A DNA stretch of 64,000 nt from Rhodococcus sp. 14-1411-2a (lineage in GTDB: Bacteria > Actinomycetota > Actinomycetes > Mycobacteriales > Mycobacteriaceae). This document shows, piece by piece, positions 8,580-17,768 of this stretch. A program made the translations under genes and the position numbers. The stretch spans positions 434,001-498,000 of the forward strand of contig NZ_NPGA01000020.1 in assembly GCF_002259485.1 (NCBI RefSeq), given 5' to 3'. Below the pieces are notes generated by a model. The model saw only the letters and a program-made list of their open reading frames with translations. It was not told the origin of the DNA and did no database searches. Every line of letters starts with the position of its first letter. Positions within the stretch are counted from its first letter, which is position 1.

Positions 8580-9851
8580 TCACCGACGAACGAAACGGCC
8601 GATGCATTCGACGTGGCTGGTCGAAGGAAAGGCGTCGAACGCGCGCATGTCGACCAGTTCGTATCCCGCAGCTCGATACAAGCTCACATCCCGTGCGAAC
8701 GAGGCCGGATCACATCCGATGTGCACCACCGAACGCGGAGACCTGACGGCGAGGGCGTCGATCACGTCCCGTCCGGCACCCGCCCGAGGTGGATCGAGCA
8801 CCGCAACCGCTACCGGCTCGGTCAACGTCTCGAACGACCGCTCGACCCGACCCGGCACGAACGAGACCTGCGGTAGATCCTGCAGCGCCGAACGGCCGTC
8901 CTCGGCGGCGCGACGGGAGAATTCGACGCTGGTGACTCGGCCGCTCGGACCCACCCGATCGGCCAGCGCGGCGGCGAACACACCGACACCGCCGTACAGA
9001 TCCCACGCACCGTCACCGGCTGTGGCGTCCGCCCAGTCGCCCACCACATCGGTGTACACCTGCGGCGCGCCGCGGTGGGCCTGCCAGAATCCGGTGGCGT
9101 CGAGGGTCCACGCCCTGTTCGAGACTTGTTCGGTGACCCGACCCGATCCGATCACGGCCTTCTCCGGCCGGGACCGCGACGACGCAGCCCGACGCGCGGC
9201 CGCGCCACGACGCCCCGGCGATCGGCGTCCGGTGGGCGAGAGCTGCGCGGGCGCGATCTCCACCACGTGCCGCTCACCTTCCCCGTCGAGCACCACCTGC
9301 AGCTCGGCACCCGGCCGCCATTGCTGATCCGCCAGACCCTCGAAGGCCGCGGAATCCATTTGCGGACACGTCAGTTCGGTGACGATCGAGCTACTGCGAT
9401 AGCGGTGATAGCCGGGCCGTCCGCCGGAATCGACGGCGAGTCGCACACGGGTTCGCCACCCGGTGCCGTCGCCGGACCCCGGTAGTTCCTCGACGTGCAC
9501 CTCACGCTCGATTCCGGCGACGCGGCGAAGTTGTTCGGCGACGACGAAGGACTTCAGTCGCCGTCCGGCATCGGCACTCGCGTGGGAGTAATCGCAACAG
9601 CCCGAGCCGCCGGGTCCGGAGATGGGACAGCGCGCGTCCACCCGGTCCGGAGAGGCAGACAGAATCTCCACGGCATCGGCGCGACAGAACGATCCGCCCC
9701 GGTCCTCGGTCACCTTGGCCAGGACCCGTTCACCGGGCAATCCGTGACGCACGAACATCACCCGGCCGTCGTGGCGGGCCACACAGAACCCGCCGTGCCC
9801 TGGCGCGCCCAATTCGACCTCGAGCAGGAGCCCGAACCAACTCTCGCTCAC
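8580..9851 (-). CDS. TrmA/RlmD-family (uracil-5-)-methyltransferase
   Basis: A 423-residue S-adenosylmethionine-dependent enzyme that should methylate C5 of a uridine in rRNA or tRNA. It has an N-terminal TRAM-like beta-barrel (residues 1-60), a central region with a cysteine cluster (GGSGCCDYSH), the SAM-binding motif WDLYGGVGVFA, the catalytic DPPRAG loop, the nucleophile cysteine in HIGCDPASFARD and the base in STSHVE. The arginine-rich insert near residue 210 (GRRSPGRRGAAARRAA) is unusual. The GTG start overlaps the upstream permease stop by four bases, so the pair is coupled. It matches Rv2689c by position. The exact target base cannot be read from sequence. Confidence 0.9.
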   Translation of the reverse strand: MSESWFGLLLEVELGAPGHGGFCVARHDGRVMFVRHGLPGERVLAKVTEDRGGSFCRADAVEILSASPDRVDARCPISGPGGSGCCDYSHASADAGRRLKSFVVAEQLRRVAGIEREVHVEELPGSGDGTGWRTRVRLAVDSGGRPGYHRYRSSSIVTELTCPQMDSAAFEGLADQQWRPGAELQVVLDGEGERHVVEIAPAQLSPTGRRSPGRRGAAARRAASSRSRPEKAVIGSGRVTEQVSNRAWTLDATGFWQAHRGAPQVYTDVVGDWADATAGDGAWDLYGGVGVFAAALADRVGPSGRVTSVEFSRRAAEDGRSALQDLPQVSFVPGRVERSFETLTEPVAVAVLDPPRAGAGRDVIDALAVRSPRSVVHIGCDPASFARDVSLYRAAGYELVDMRAFDAFPSTSHVECIGRFVRR

Positions 9852-11845
9852 TTGCCGGCCGGAGGCTCGTAGCCGCGACGCGACGCACCGGGCGCATTGC
9901 CGAGCACCTCACGCTTGGCCTTCTCGGACGACCGAAGCTGCCACGGCACGCTGGTGACCATCACGCCAGGCTGGAACAGCAGTCGGGATTTCAGTCGCAG
10001 CGCGCTCTGATTGTGCAGAACCTGCTCCCACCAGTGACCGACCACGTACTCGGGAATGAAGACCGTGACGACGTCCCGAGGCGAATCGCGGCGAACTCGC
10101 TTGACGTAATCGAGAACCGGTTTGGTGACCTCTCGGTACGGCGACTCGACGACCTTGAGCGGCACCGTGACGTCACTCGCCTCCCACTCCCTGACCAGCG
10201 CGCGCGTGTCGGCTTCGTCGACGTTGACGGTCACCGCCTCGAGTGTGTCGGGCCTGGTCGCCCTGGCGTACGCCAACGCGCGCAGGGTCGGCATGTGCAG
10301 CTTCGAGACCAACACGATCGAGTGCGTCCGGCTGGGCAGCACTCCGTCCCATTCCTCGTTCTCGAGTTCACGGGCCACGGTGTCGTAGTGCTTTCTGATC
10401 ATGCGCATCAGGACGAAGATCGCCACCATCGCCACGATCGCGATCCACGCACCGGCGGCGAACTTGGTGATCAACACGATGACCAGCACCGTTCCGGTCA
10501 TGCCGAGACCGACCCCGTTGACCACCCGCGAGCGCTGCATGCGCCGGCGTTGCTCGGGATCGGTCTCGGTGGCCAACAGCCGCGTCCAGTGCCGAACCAT
10601 GCCGGTCTGACTGAGGGTAAACGAGACGAACACACCGACGATGTAGAGCTGAATGAGTTTGGTGACCTCGGCGCCGAACACGACGACGAAGGCGATCGCG
10701 GCACCGGACAGAAAGAGGATGCCGTTGCTGAAGGCCAAGCGGTCACCGCGAGTGTGCAGCTGGCGCGGCAGATACCGATCCTGTGCCAGCACCGAACCGA
10801 GCACCGGGAATCCGTTGAACGCAGTGTTGGCCGCAAGAACGAGGATGAGGGCCGTGACGGTGGTGATGAAGAAGAACCCGATGGGGAATCCGCTGAAGAC
10901 CGCCTCCGCCAACTGAGCGATGAGCGTCTTCTGTTGGTAGCCCTCCGGCGCTCCGACGAGTTGGTATTCGGGATCCATCGCGTATTTGATGCCGATCTTC
11001 TGCGCGAGCAGGATGATGCCCATCAGCAGTGTGATCCCGATGACTCCGAGCAGCAGCAGCGTCGTCGCGGCATTGCGCGACTTCGGCTTCTCGAATGCCG
11101 GTACCCCGTTGCTGATCGCCTCCACCCCGGTCAGTGCCGCACAACCGGACGAGAACGCTCGCGCGATGAGGAATGCGAACGCGATGCCGTACAGGTGCGA
11201 ATCCTCGGCCCGCAGATCGAAGGCTGCCGATTCGGCATGGATGTCGTCGCCGAGAACGTAGACCCGGAACAAGCCCCACCCCAGCATCAGGACCATGCCA
11301 CCCATGAAGGCGTACGTCGGGATGGCGAACGCAGTTCCGGACTCCCGGATGCCACGAAGATTGACGGAGGTGACCAGGACGATGGCCACGACAGCGAACA
11401 GCACCTTGTGCTGGGCCACGAACGGCACCGCAGACCCGATGTTCGACGCGGCCGCCGAGATGGACACGGCCACGGTCAACACGTAGTCGACCAGCAGTGC
11501 GCTGCCGACCGTCAATCCGGCTGCGGGGCCAAGGTTGGTGGTCGCGACCTCGTAGTCGCCACCACCGGAGGGATAGGCATGCACGTTCTGTCGGTAGCTG
11601 GCCACGACGACGGCCATCACCACGCAGACGGCGAGACCGATCCACGGGGTGAACGCGACTGCCGAGATGCCCGCGACAGACAGCACCAGAAAGATCTCCT
11701 CGGGTGCATACGCAACCGACGACATGGCGTCCGAGGCGAACACCGGCAACGCGATCCGCTTGGGAAGCAACGTATGACCGAGCTTGTCGCTGCGGAACGG
11801 CTTACCGAGCACTAGCCGCTTGGCGGCAGTCGAGACCTTGGACAC
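9848..11845 (-). CDS. APC-family amino acid/potassium-type permease
   Basis: A 665-residue integral membrane protein. About twelve hydrophobic segments fill residues 30-490, beginning with the conserved ALPVFASDAMSSVAYAPEEI. A C-terminal soluble domain of about 170 residues follows (HSIVLVSKLHMPTLRALAYA), resembling a universal-stress-type fold. This architecture is found in the Rv2690c group. I chose GTG 11845, giving MSKVSTAAKRLVLG; the frame extends to 11956 but without family support. It is divergent from the CeoB/CeoC potassium genes, which suggests a role in ion or amino-acid uptake. Substrate unknown. Confidence 0.9.
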   Translation of the reverse strand: MSKVSTAAKRLVLGKPFRSDKLGHTLLPKRIALPVFASDAMSSVAYAPEEIFLVLSVAGISAVAFTPWIGLAVCVVMAVVVASYRQNVHAYPSGGGDYEVATTNLGPAAGLTVGSALLVDYVLTVAVSISAAASNIGSAVPFVAQHKVLFAVVAIVLVTSVNLRGIRESGTAFAIPTYAFMGGMVLMLGWGLFRVYVLGDDIHAESAAFDLRAEDSHLYGIAFAFLIARAFSSGCAALTGVEAISNGVPAFEKPKSRNAATTLLLLGVIGITLLMGIILLAQKIGIKYAMDPEYQLVGAPEGYQQKTLIAQLAEAVFSGFPIGFFFITTVTALILVLAANTAFNGFPVLGSVLAQDRYLPRQLHTRGDRLAFSNGILFLSGAAIAFVVVFGAEVTKLIQLYIVGVFVSFTLSQTGMVRHWTRLLATETDPEQRRRMQRSRVVNGVGLGMTGTVLVIVLITKFAAGAWIAIVAMVAIFVLMRMIRKHYDTVARELENEEWDGVLPSRTHSIVLVSKLHMPTLRALAYARATRPDTLEAVTVNVDEADTRALVREWEASDVTVPLKVVESPYREVTKPVLDYVKRVRRDSPRDVVTVFIPEYVVGHWWEQVLHNQSALRLKSRLLFQPGVMVTSVPWQLRSSEKAKREVLGNAPGASRRGYEPPAGK

Positions 11846-12021
11846 GCACAGAAGCGTAGGCCGTCCTCCTACGGTCGTCTCAACCACGCGCCCGAAACTG
11901 CGTCGGAGCGCACCCTCGATCCGTACGGTGGCCGATCCCCCGATACGTTGGTGCACGCCTGCCGGTCATGGCAGTGTCGGTCGGCAGTGGTCGACCATCG
12001 AGATCGGGACGGAGCTGGGCG

Positions 12022-12687
12022 TTGTACGTAGTTGTGATGGGATGTGGCCGCGTCGGCGCATCGCTGGCCGGGGCGCTCGAACGCATCGGACACGAGGTAG
12101 CGATCATCGACCGCGACGAAACAGCCTTTCTGCGTCTGGACCCCGACTTCGCCGGCCATCGCGTCGTCGGCATGGGGTTCGACCGAGATGTGTTGGTGAG
12201 CGCGGGAATCGAGAAGGCCGAGGCCTTCGCGGCCGTGTCGTCCGGCGACAACTCCAACATCATCTCCGCCCGCGTCGCACGAGAGACGTTCGGCGTCGAC
12301 AAAGTGGTCGCGAGGATCTACGACGCCAAGCGCGCCGCCGTCTACGAACGCCTCGGCATCCCGACCGTCGCCACCGTCCCCTGGGCCACCGATCGTTTTC
12401 TGCACAACCTGCTGCGCGACGACCCCACCACCAAGTGGCGCGATCCGTCGGGCAGCGTCGCCGTCGTCCTGCTCGACTTCCACGACGCCTGGATCGGCAA
12501 GAAGCTCTCGGTACTCGAGGAAGCCACCAACTCGCGGGCCGCGTTCGTCATCCGTTTCGGCAGCGGACTGCTACCGGACAAACGAACCGTGATCCAAGCC
12601 GGTGACGAGGTGTACGTCGCCGCTGTCTCGGGAACCGTCGCCGAAGCCATTGCACTGGCGGGCAATCCGCCGCCCTCGGACGACTGA
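12022..12687 (+). CDS. ceoB: TrkA-family potassium uptake protein CeoB
   Basis: A 221-residue cytoplasmic regulatory subunit of a Trk-type potassium transporter. It has an N-terminal RCK_N Rossmann domain (VVVMGCGRVGASLAG, with an acidic residue after the second strand, IIDRDE) and a C-terminal RCK_C domain (QAGDEVYVAAV). NAD(H) or ATP binding is expected. The start is TTG at 12022, seven bases after GGAG; this gives MYVVVMGCGRVG, like mycobacterial CeoB, and rejects a longer frame from 11968. It is followed at 49 bases by its paralogue ceoC, and the two probably form a heteromer. Confidence 0.93.
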   Translation: MYVVVMGCGRVGASLAGALERIGHEVAIIDRDETAFLRLDPDFAGHRVVGMGFDRDVLVSAGIEKAEAFAAVSSGDNSNIISARVARETFGVDKVVARIYDAKRAAVYERLGIPTVATVPWATDRFLHNLLRDDPTTKWRDPSGSVAVVLLDFHDAWIGKKLSVLEEATNSRAAFVIRFGSGLLPDKRTVIQAGDEVYVAAVSGTVAEAIALAGNPPPSDD

Positions 12688-12736
12688 TGCACGCGCGCAC
12701 ATTCCCCACCTCCCCCATCGACCCGAACGGGAAGCC

Positions 12737-13396
12737 ATGAAAGTCGCTATCGCCGGAGCCGGCGCAGTCGGCCGATCCATAGCACGCGAGTTGATCCGCA
12801 GCGAACACGATGTGATGCTCCTCGAACGCAAACTCGACCACGTCGATCAGGCCGCCATCCCGGAAGCGGAATGGGTGCTGGCCGACGCGTGCGAGTTGAG
12901 TCTGCTCGAAGCCGCCCACCTCGAGAATTACGACGTGGTGATCGCTGCCACCGGTGACGACAAGGCGAACCTGGTGCTCAGCCTGCTGGCCAAGACCGAG
13001 TTCGGCGTCAATCGCGTGGTGGCCCGGGTCAACGATCCACGCAACGAATGGCTGTTCGATGCCGCCTGGGGCGTCGACGTCGCAGTCTCGACGCCGCGAA
13101 TGCTCGCGTCCCTGGTCGAGGAAGCCGTGTCGGTAGGCGACCTCGTCCACCTGATGACGTTCCGCAAGGGTCAGGCGAACCTCGTCGAGATCACGCTGCC
13201 GGAGAACACCCCCCTGGCCGGCAAGCCGGTCCGCAAGCTCCAATTGCCCAGGGACGCAGCGTTGGTGACGATTCTGCGCGGCGGTCGAGTGATCGTTCCA
13301 CAGCACGACGATCCGCTCGAGGGCGGCGACGAGCTGCTGTTCGTCGCGGCCAAAGAGGTGGAGAACGAACTACGCTCCGCTGTCGGCCTGATCTGA
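12737..13396 (+). CDS. ceoC: TrkA-family potassium uptake protein CeoC
   Basis: The 219-residue second RCK subunit. The Rossmann motif is VAIAGAGAVGRSIARELI, and the C-terminal RCK_C domain includes PLEGGDELLFVA. ATG 12737 stands just after CGGGAAGCC. It is shorter in context than the 264-residue open frame, whose extra N-terminus overlaps ceoB and is not family-like. The last 27 bases overlap the convergent DUF3159 gene. No membrane TrkH subunit is present in the window. Confidence 0.93.
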   Translation: MKVAIAGAGAVGRSIARELIRSEHDVMLLERKLDHVDQAAIPEAEWVLADACELSLLEAAHLENYDVVIAATGDDKANLVLSLLAKTEFGVNRVVARVNDPRNEWLFDAAWGVDVAVSTPRMLASLVEEAVSVGDLVHLMTFRKGQANLVEITLPENTPLAGKPVRKLQLPRDAALVTILRGGRVIVPQHDDPLEGGDELLFVAAKEVENELRSAVGLI

Positions 13397-14116
13397 CGAC
13401 AGCCGATCCCGACTGCGGTCCGCGCTCGACGCAGCGTCGAGCGCGCGATCGGCAGCACGCACGGCCCAGAGCGTGACCAACAGCGCCACCCCTGTCAGCG
13501 GCCAGCCCATGCCGATGCGGGCAACGGCGAGCCAGCCCGTCTGGTCGGAGTCGTAGAGCTGCGACTGAACGATGTATCGAGCGCCGAACACCGATGCCCA
13601 GGCGATGGTGGCCACGTCGTAGTAGCGCACAGCCGGCCGGTGGCCACGCCACGACGTTCCCTTGCCGTTGAGGTATCCCCAGATGATGCCGACCAACGGC
13701 CAGCGCGCGAGCACCGACAACACGAAAGCCGCACCGTAGGCGAGCGAAGTGTAGATGCCGAACAGGAAGTAGCCCTTGGCATCTCCCGTCCGGTATGCGA
13801 TGAACGCGCAGATCCCGACTCCGAAGAATCCCGAGATGGCGGGTTGAATGGGGCTGCGACGAACCAACCGCCACACCAACACCGCGGCGGCAACTCCCAG
13901 AGCGGACCAGAGGGCGACCGACAGGTTGACGTAGCTGTTCACAGGAACGAAGACGACGACGGGCAAGGTGGAGTAGACGAGCCCGCTCAGACCGCCGAGC
14001 TGTTCGAGGACGGTGGGAGCCACCTTCTCGACGCGGTCCGTGTTCGACGCGTCGGTTGTGAGTTCCGGCGTGTTCGATGTCGGCGTGGGCGGCACGGAAT
14101 CGTCACTGTTGGTCAC
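13370..14116 (-). CDS. DUF3159 integral membrane protein
   Basis: A 248-residue membrane protein with about six hydrophobic segments between residues 45 and 230. It starts with a hydrophilic threonine/proline-rich tail and ends in a charged tail with several RD pairs. GTG 14116 (VTNSDDS) is preferred over the longer frame to 14212. It occupies the position of Rv2693c. Function unknown. It probably shares an mRNA with the OB-fold gene just upstream (28 bases). Confidence 0.85.
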   Translation of the reverse strand: MTNSDDSVPPTPTSNTPELTTDASNTDRVEKVAPTVLEQLGGLSGLVYSTLPVVVFVPVNSYVNLSVALWSALGVAAAVLVWRLVRRSPIQPAISGFFGVGICAFIAYRTGDAKGYFLFGIYTSLAYGAAFVLSVLARWPLVGIIWGYLNGKGTSWRGHRPAVRYYDVATIAWASVFGARYIVQSQLYDSDQTGWLAVARIGMGWPLTGVALLVTLWAVRAADRALDAASSADRSRDRLSSDQADSGA

Positions 14117-14144
14117 GACAACGAGAGTGCCATACCGGCGACGA

Positions 14145-14522
14145 TCAGCTGTCGTCGCGCAGTTCGTAATAGGGGTTGTAGACGATCTTGCGTCCGTCGC
14201 GTTCGCCGACACGTCCGCGCACGAGCAGAGTCTTGCCGGGTTCGATACCGGCGATCTTGCGGCGCCCGATCCAGAGCAGCGTCACCGTGTCGGTGCCGTC
14301 GAAGAACTCGGCTTCGATGTTCGCATTGGCCGCCTTCGAACAGGCTTCGACGCTGCGCAACCGACCGAGCATGGTCACTTCCTCGCCTCGCAAGCAGTCG
14401 CACGCTCGCCGAGCCCCGGAGGCTTCGGAGGTTTCGGCCATCTCCTCGGCATCGAGTTGATCGATGTCCTCTGTCAACTTCCGCGTCAGGCGGCGAAAGT
14501 ATCCTGCGGCAGCGGGTGCCAT
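14145..14522 (-). CDS. OB-fold nucleic-acid-binding protein
   Basis: A 125-residue protein whose C-terminal half is an OB-fold of the RecG-wedge/tRNA-anticodon type (VTMLGRLRSVEACSKAANANIEA to DGRKIVYNPYYEL). The helical N-terminus contains LTRKLTEDIDQLDAEEM. The ATG at 14522 follows GGAGCGCACA. It matches Rv2694c in position and length. It probably binds nucleic acid, but the partner is unknown. Confidence 0.85.
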   Translation of the reverse strand: MAPAAAGYFRRLTRKLTEDIDQLDAEEMAETSEASGARRACDCLRGEEVTMLGRLRSVEACSKAANANIEAEFFDGTDTVTLLWIGRRKIAGIEPGKTLLVRGRVGERDGRKIVYNPYYELRDDS

Positions 14523-14629
14523 TGTGCGCTCCAGCGGTGGGGGTCGTTCCCTCGTCAGGGTGGGTACTTCGCCACTGTAGACCCCAAGTGTCACGCTGAC
14601 CAACCGCCGCTACGGAGGTGTCGGAAGGC

Positions 14630-15367
14630 GTGCACAATCGTGTCGTGCACAGCCGATTCGACACCCGCAATGCGATCGTTCTACCGGGAACGGGGTCCGA
14701 TGCCCGGTTCGCCGCCGACGCGTTCTCGGCCGCATTCGAGAGTGTGGGATTGACCACCATCGCGGTCGAACCCGACCCGGCCGCGGTGGTCGAGAGCTAC
14801 CTGACCGCCCTCGACGACGCCGCGCACCGACACGGACGCGTCGTGATCGCGGGGATATCCCTCGGGGCCGCGGTAGCGGTTCGCTGGGCCGCGGCCAACG
14901 CATCGAACACTGCGGCTGTTGCACTCGCGCTCCCGGCGTGGACCGGAGACCCGGCCGGCTCCCCCGCGGCCCTGAGCGCGGAGTTCACCGCTCGATCCCT
15001 GCGTGAACAGGGGCTCGACACCGTCACCGCGGCAATGGCCGCGTCGAGCCCGCCGTGGCTCGCGCGCACGCTGCGGAGGTCATGGGCTGCCCAGTGGCCC
15101 GCGCTTCCGGACGCGCTGGACGAGGCGGCTCGGCACCGCAGCCCCGAACTCCACGAGCTCGCTCGGCTGGAGCTGCCTGCCGTCGTCGTGGGAGCAGTGG
15201 ACGACGCGGTCCATCCGATCGAGGTGGCTCGACAGTGGGCGCGGGCGCTACCGAACTGCGCGCTGCGTACCGTGACCCTGGACGACATCGGACGCGACCC
15301 GGGATGCCTCGGCCGAGCGGCGGTCGACGGTCTCGACGGTCCGCAGGCTCAGCCGCCCAGCTGCTGA
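14630..15367 (+). CDS. Alpha/beta hydrolase
   Basis: A 245-residue soluble protein of the alpha/beta-hydrolase fold. The oxyanion strand is AIVLPGTGSD, the nucleophile elbow is the serine in AGISLGAAVAV, and a late aspartate lies in VVGAVDDAVHP. The last histidine is not obvious, so it may be catalytically unusual. Several GTG codons could start it; 14630 has GGAGG eleven bases upstream, while GTG 14618 would overlap that site. It corresponds to Rv2695. The 3' end overlaps the convergent DUF3710 gene by 19 bases. Substrate unknown. Confidence 0.8.
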   Translation: MHNRVVHSRFDTRNAIVLPGTGSDARFAADAFSAAFESVGLTTIAVEPDPAAVVESYLTALDDAAHRHGRVVIAGISLGAAVAVRWAAANASNTAAVALALPAWTGDPAGSPAALSAEFTARSLREQGLDTVTAAMAASSPPWLARTLRRSWAAQWPALPDALDEAARHRSPELHELARLELPAVVVGAVDDAVHPIEVARQWARALPNCALRTVTLDDIGRDPGCLGRAAVDGLDGPQAQPPSC

Positions 15368-16191
15368 ATCGCCGATCCCGACGCGCCCCGACGCGGCGCG
15401 CGGTCACGCTCGGCGGCGGTCGGCTGCGGCGTCGAATCCTGCTGCGGCACAACAGGTTCTGCGGTGGGTACCGCGGCCTGGGGCTGCGCGGCCTGTTGCG
15501 CAGCGTTCTGCTGAGCTGCCGCCTGCTGCTGCGCGGCTGCAGCAAGTTGCTCGGCCAGTACCTGCGGCAACACCACCGGCAACGGGGTCCGAACGGGATG
15601 CGGCTCGGTACCCCGATCCACCACGGTCTGCCGAAGGATCGTGTGCGCCAGCCGCACGAGCGGTTGGCCCTCGCCCACCGCACCCGACGGACCCGCCAGC
15701 ACGCAGCGGACCATCCAGCGATAGCCGTCGACTCCGATGAAGCGCAGGTCGGCGTTGGCCGTGACACCGAGGAGTTCGCGTCCCCACGGACCCGTCTCGA
15801 CTGTCGTCTCGGCCTTGTCGTTGCGCAGAGACGACGCCAGATCGGCTGCCACTTCGCGCCACTGACCGGGCGATTTGGGTGCCGCGTAGGCAGCGATGGT
15901 GATGCGCCCGAACTGCGTCACGATGTGCACTGCCTGCGGGCTACCGGCCTGCGACATCTCGACCTGGAGTTGACCGCCCTCCGGCAGCGGAATCAGCACC
16001 GAGCCGAGGTCGAGTCGCGTCTTGGCGACGGTCTCGCGATCGTCGTCGAGGTCCTCGAGATCCTGGGGCCCGTCTGCGGTCGTGTCCGCGGCCTCGACAC
16101 CGTCGTCTTCGTCTTCGACGCTGTCGACGAATGGCTCCGCACCGGGCGCGGAGGCACTGCCGGCGTCGTTCTTCTTACGCCGTCCGAACAT
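15349..16191 (-). CDS. DUF3710 protein
   Basis: A 280-residue protein. An acidic N-terminus (residues 15-55) follows the basic opening MFGRRKKN. The DUF3710 core covers about residues 60-200 (LPEGGQLQVEMSQ, YRWMVRCVLAGPSG). The C-terminal tail is rich in glutamine and alanine (repeated AAQQ). It lies next to dut, as Rv2696c does beside Rv2697c. Function unknown; no membrane segment. Confidence 0.85.
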   Translation of the reverse strand: MFGRRKKNDAGSASAPGAEPFVDSVEDEDDGVEAADTTADGPQDLEDLDDDRETVAKTRLDLGSVLIPLPEGGQLQVEMSQAGSPQAVHIVTQFGRITIAAYAAPKSPGQWREVAADLASSLRNDKAETTVETGPWGRELLGVTANADLRFIGVDGYRWMVRCVLAGPSGAVGEGQPLVRLAHTILRQTVVDRGTEPHPVRTPLPVVLPQVLAEQLAAAAQQQAAAQQNAAQQAAQPQAAVPTAEPVVPQQDSTPQPTAAERDRAPRRGASGSAIQQLGG

Positions 16192-16255
16192 GTTCAGCTC
16201 TCTTCTTCTCGGTTGCTTCCACTGTGCCTGCCACCGGTGAACGTCGTGGCGGAAC

Positions 16256-16708
16256 TCACTGCTTCAGACTCGCATGGCCGCCGGTCGAACCGTGACCACC
16301 GGCCCCTCGAACGGTGTCGTCCAACTCGTCCACCTCGACGAACGTCACCAACTCGACTCGCTGCACGATCAGTTGGGCGACGCGGTCGCCGCGCTCGAGT
16401 TCGATCGGAGTGTGCAGGTCGTGGTTGATCAGACAGACCTTGATCTCCCCGCGGTAGCCGGCATCGATGGTGCCCGGGGTGTTGACCACCGACAGGCCCG
16501 ACTTCGCCGCCAACCCCGATCGCGGATGCACCAGCCCGACGGTTCCCAACGGGAGAGCGATCGCGATTCCGGTCCCCACCAGGACGCGTTCGCCCGGTGC
16601 GATGGTCACCGGAGCCGTGATTCGCAGATCCACGCCCGCATCACCGTCGTGCGCACGCGTCGGCACTGGAAGCTCGGGATCGAGTCGGCGTACCAGGACC
16701 TCGGACAC
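16256..16708 (-). CDS. dut: Deoxyuridine 5'-triphosphate nucleotidohydrolase
   Basis: dUTPase splits dUTP into dUMP and pyrophosphate, keeping uracil out of DNA and feeding thymidylate synthesis. All five trimeric-dUTPase motifs are present in order: [36 protein letters not shown] and the glycine-rich C-terminal arm GGHGSTGGH. With GTG 16708 the protein has 150 residues, close to the family norm of about 150-155. Neither this start nor the in-frame GTG at 16786 has a ribosome site, so a 26-residue extension cannot be excluded. It is divergent from DUF3093. Confidence 0.93.
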   Translation of the reverse strand: MSEVLVRRLDPELPVPTRAHDGDAGVDLRITAPVTIAPGERVLVGTGIAIALPLGTVGLVHPRSGLAAKSGLSVVNTPGTIDAGYRGEIKVCLINHDLHTPIELERGDRVAQLIVQRVELVTFVEVDELDDTVRGAGGHGSTGGHASLKQ

Positions 16709-16844
16709 CGGATCGGAAGGCAGGCACGGGATGGTGGGTCGATCGACGGATGGTTCGCTGCCGGACTCGGTGACTTCGTCGCTCACGTCGTACGAGACTA
16801 CGCTGGCCGGCTTCCGTCTCGGTGTGGCGACTACCCTGGGACTC

Positions 16845-17393
16845 GTGACTGCAGATCGACAGGCCGAACACGCGTCGGAGTCCGGCGACTCCACTCCCCA
16901 CACGGGTTCCTCAGCACCCGCGAACTCCGTGCTGTACTCGGAGCGACTCTGGGTGCCGATCTGGTGGTGGGCGGCGGGTGCGGCCGTGGCGGTCTTGCTG
17001 GCTGCGGAGATCCACATGGGTGCGCCGGGCATCAGGGCCTGGCTGCCCTATGTCGTGTTGCTCCCACTGATCGCGTGGGCGTTGTTCGCCTTCAGCAGGC
17101 TGCGCGTCGAGGTGGGCACCGGAGCGACCGGCACCGAGTTACGCGTCGGGTCTGCTCATCTGCCACTCGATGTGGCATCGAAGGCCGCGATCGTTCCCGC
17201 GACAGCAAAAAGTGCGGCGCTGGGAAGGCAACTCGATCCACTGGCCTTCGTGCAGCACCGCACCTGGGTGAAGCAGATGGTGATCGTGGTCCTCGACGAC
17301 CCGGACGATCCGACGCCCTACTGGCTAGTCAGTACCAAGCGCCCCGAAGAGCTGCTGGCAGTCCTGACCGCGCACGGCGTCGAAGCGCGCTGA
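16845..17393 (+). CDS. DUF3093 membrane protein
   Basis: A 182-residue protein with two adjacent hydrophobic segments (residues ~38-57 and ~64-80, [17 protein letters not shown] and [17 protein letters not shown]) followed by a soluble domain of about 100 residues ending in [14 protein letters not shown]. That domain resembles bacterial PH-like domains. GTG 16845 gives a start clear of dut and like Rv2698. Function unknown. Confidence 0.85.
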   Translation: MTADRQAEHASESGDSTPHTGSSAPANSVLYSERLWVPIWWWAAGAAVAVLLAAEIHMGAPGIRAWLPYVVLLPLIAWALFAFSRLRVEVGTGATGTELRVGSAHLPLDVASKAAIVPATAKSAALGRQLDPLAFVQHRTWVKQMVIVVLDDPDDPTPYWLVSTKRPEELLAVLTAHGVEAR

Positions 17394-17424
17394 TTCACCC
17401 GTCGATCGACGGTCGGAACCGTCG

Positions 17425-17457
17425 ACACAGACCTGACCCGCTGGATCAGGTCTGTGT
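17425..17457. terminator. Perfect 12-bp hairpin between convergent DUF3093 and DUF4193
   Basis: Arms 17425-17436 and 17446-17457 pair perfectly around a nine-base loop in the 72-base gap between the two stop codons. No T-run is present on either strand, so termination may depend on the hairpin alone or with Rho. Confidence 0.7.
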
Positions 17458-17465
17458 GGAAAAGG

Positions 17466-17768
17466 TCACGCCGCGCAGTCGCGGCACATCAGTACACCGT
17501 TGGCGTCGCTGGCCAGCCGGCTGCGGTGATGGACCAGGAAGCAGCTCGAGCAGGTGAACTCGTCGGCCTGCTTGGGAACGACCCGAACCGACAGCTCCTC
17601 GCCGGACAGATCTGCACCCGGAAGCTCGAACGACTCCGCGGTGTCGGATTCGTCCACGTCCACCACGGCGGACTGAGCCTCGTTGCGTCGGGCCTTCAGT
17701 TCTTCCAGCGAGTCCTCCGACACATCGTCGGATTCTGTTCTTCTCGGTGCGTCGTAGTCGGTTGCCAT
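17466..17768 (-). CDS. DUF4193 zinc-ribbon protein
   Basis: A 100-residue acidic protein ending in a zinc ribbon: CSSCFLVHHRS near residue 75 and a CRDC pair at the C-terminus. The start ATG at 17768 (MATDYDAPRR) is the conserved actinobacterial start. It corresponds to Rv2699c. It is highly conserved in actinobacteria but of unknown function; binding to RNA polymerase or nucleic acid is only a guess. Confidence 0.9.
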   Translation of the reverse strand: MATDYDAPRRTESDDVSEDSLEELKARRNEAQSAVVDVDESDTAESFELPGADLSGEELSVRVVPKQADEFTCSSCFLVHHRSRLASDANGVLMCRDCAA

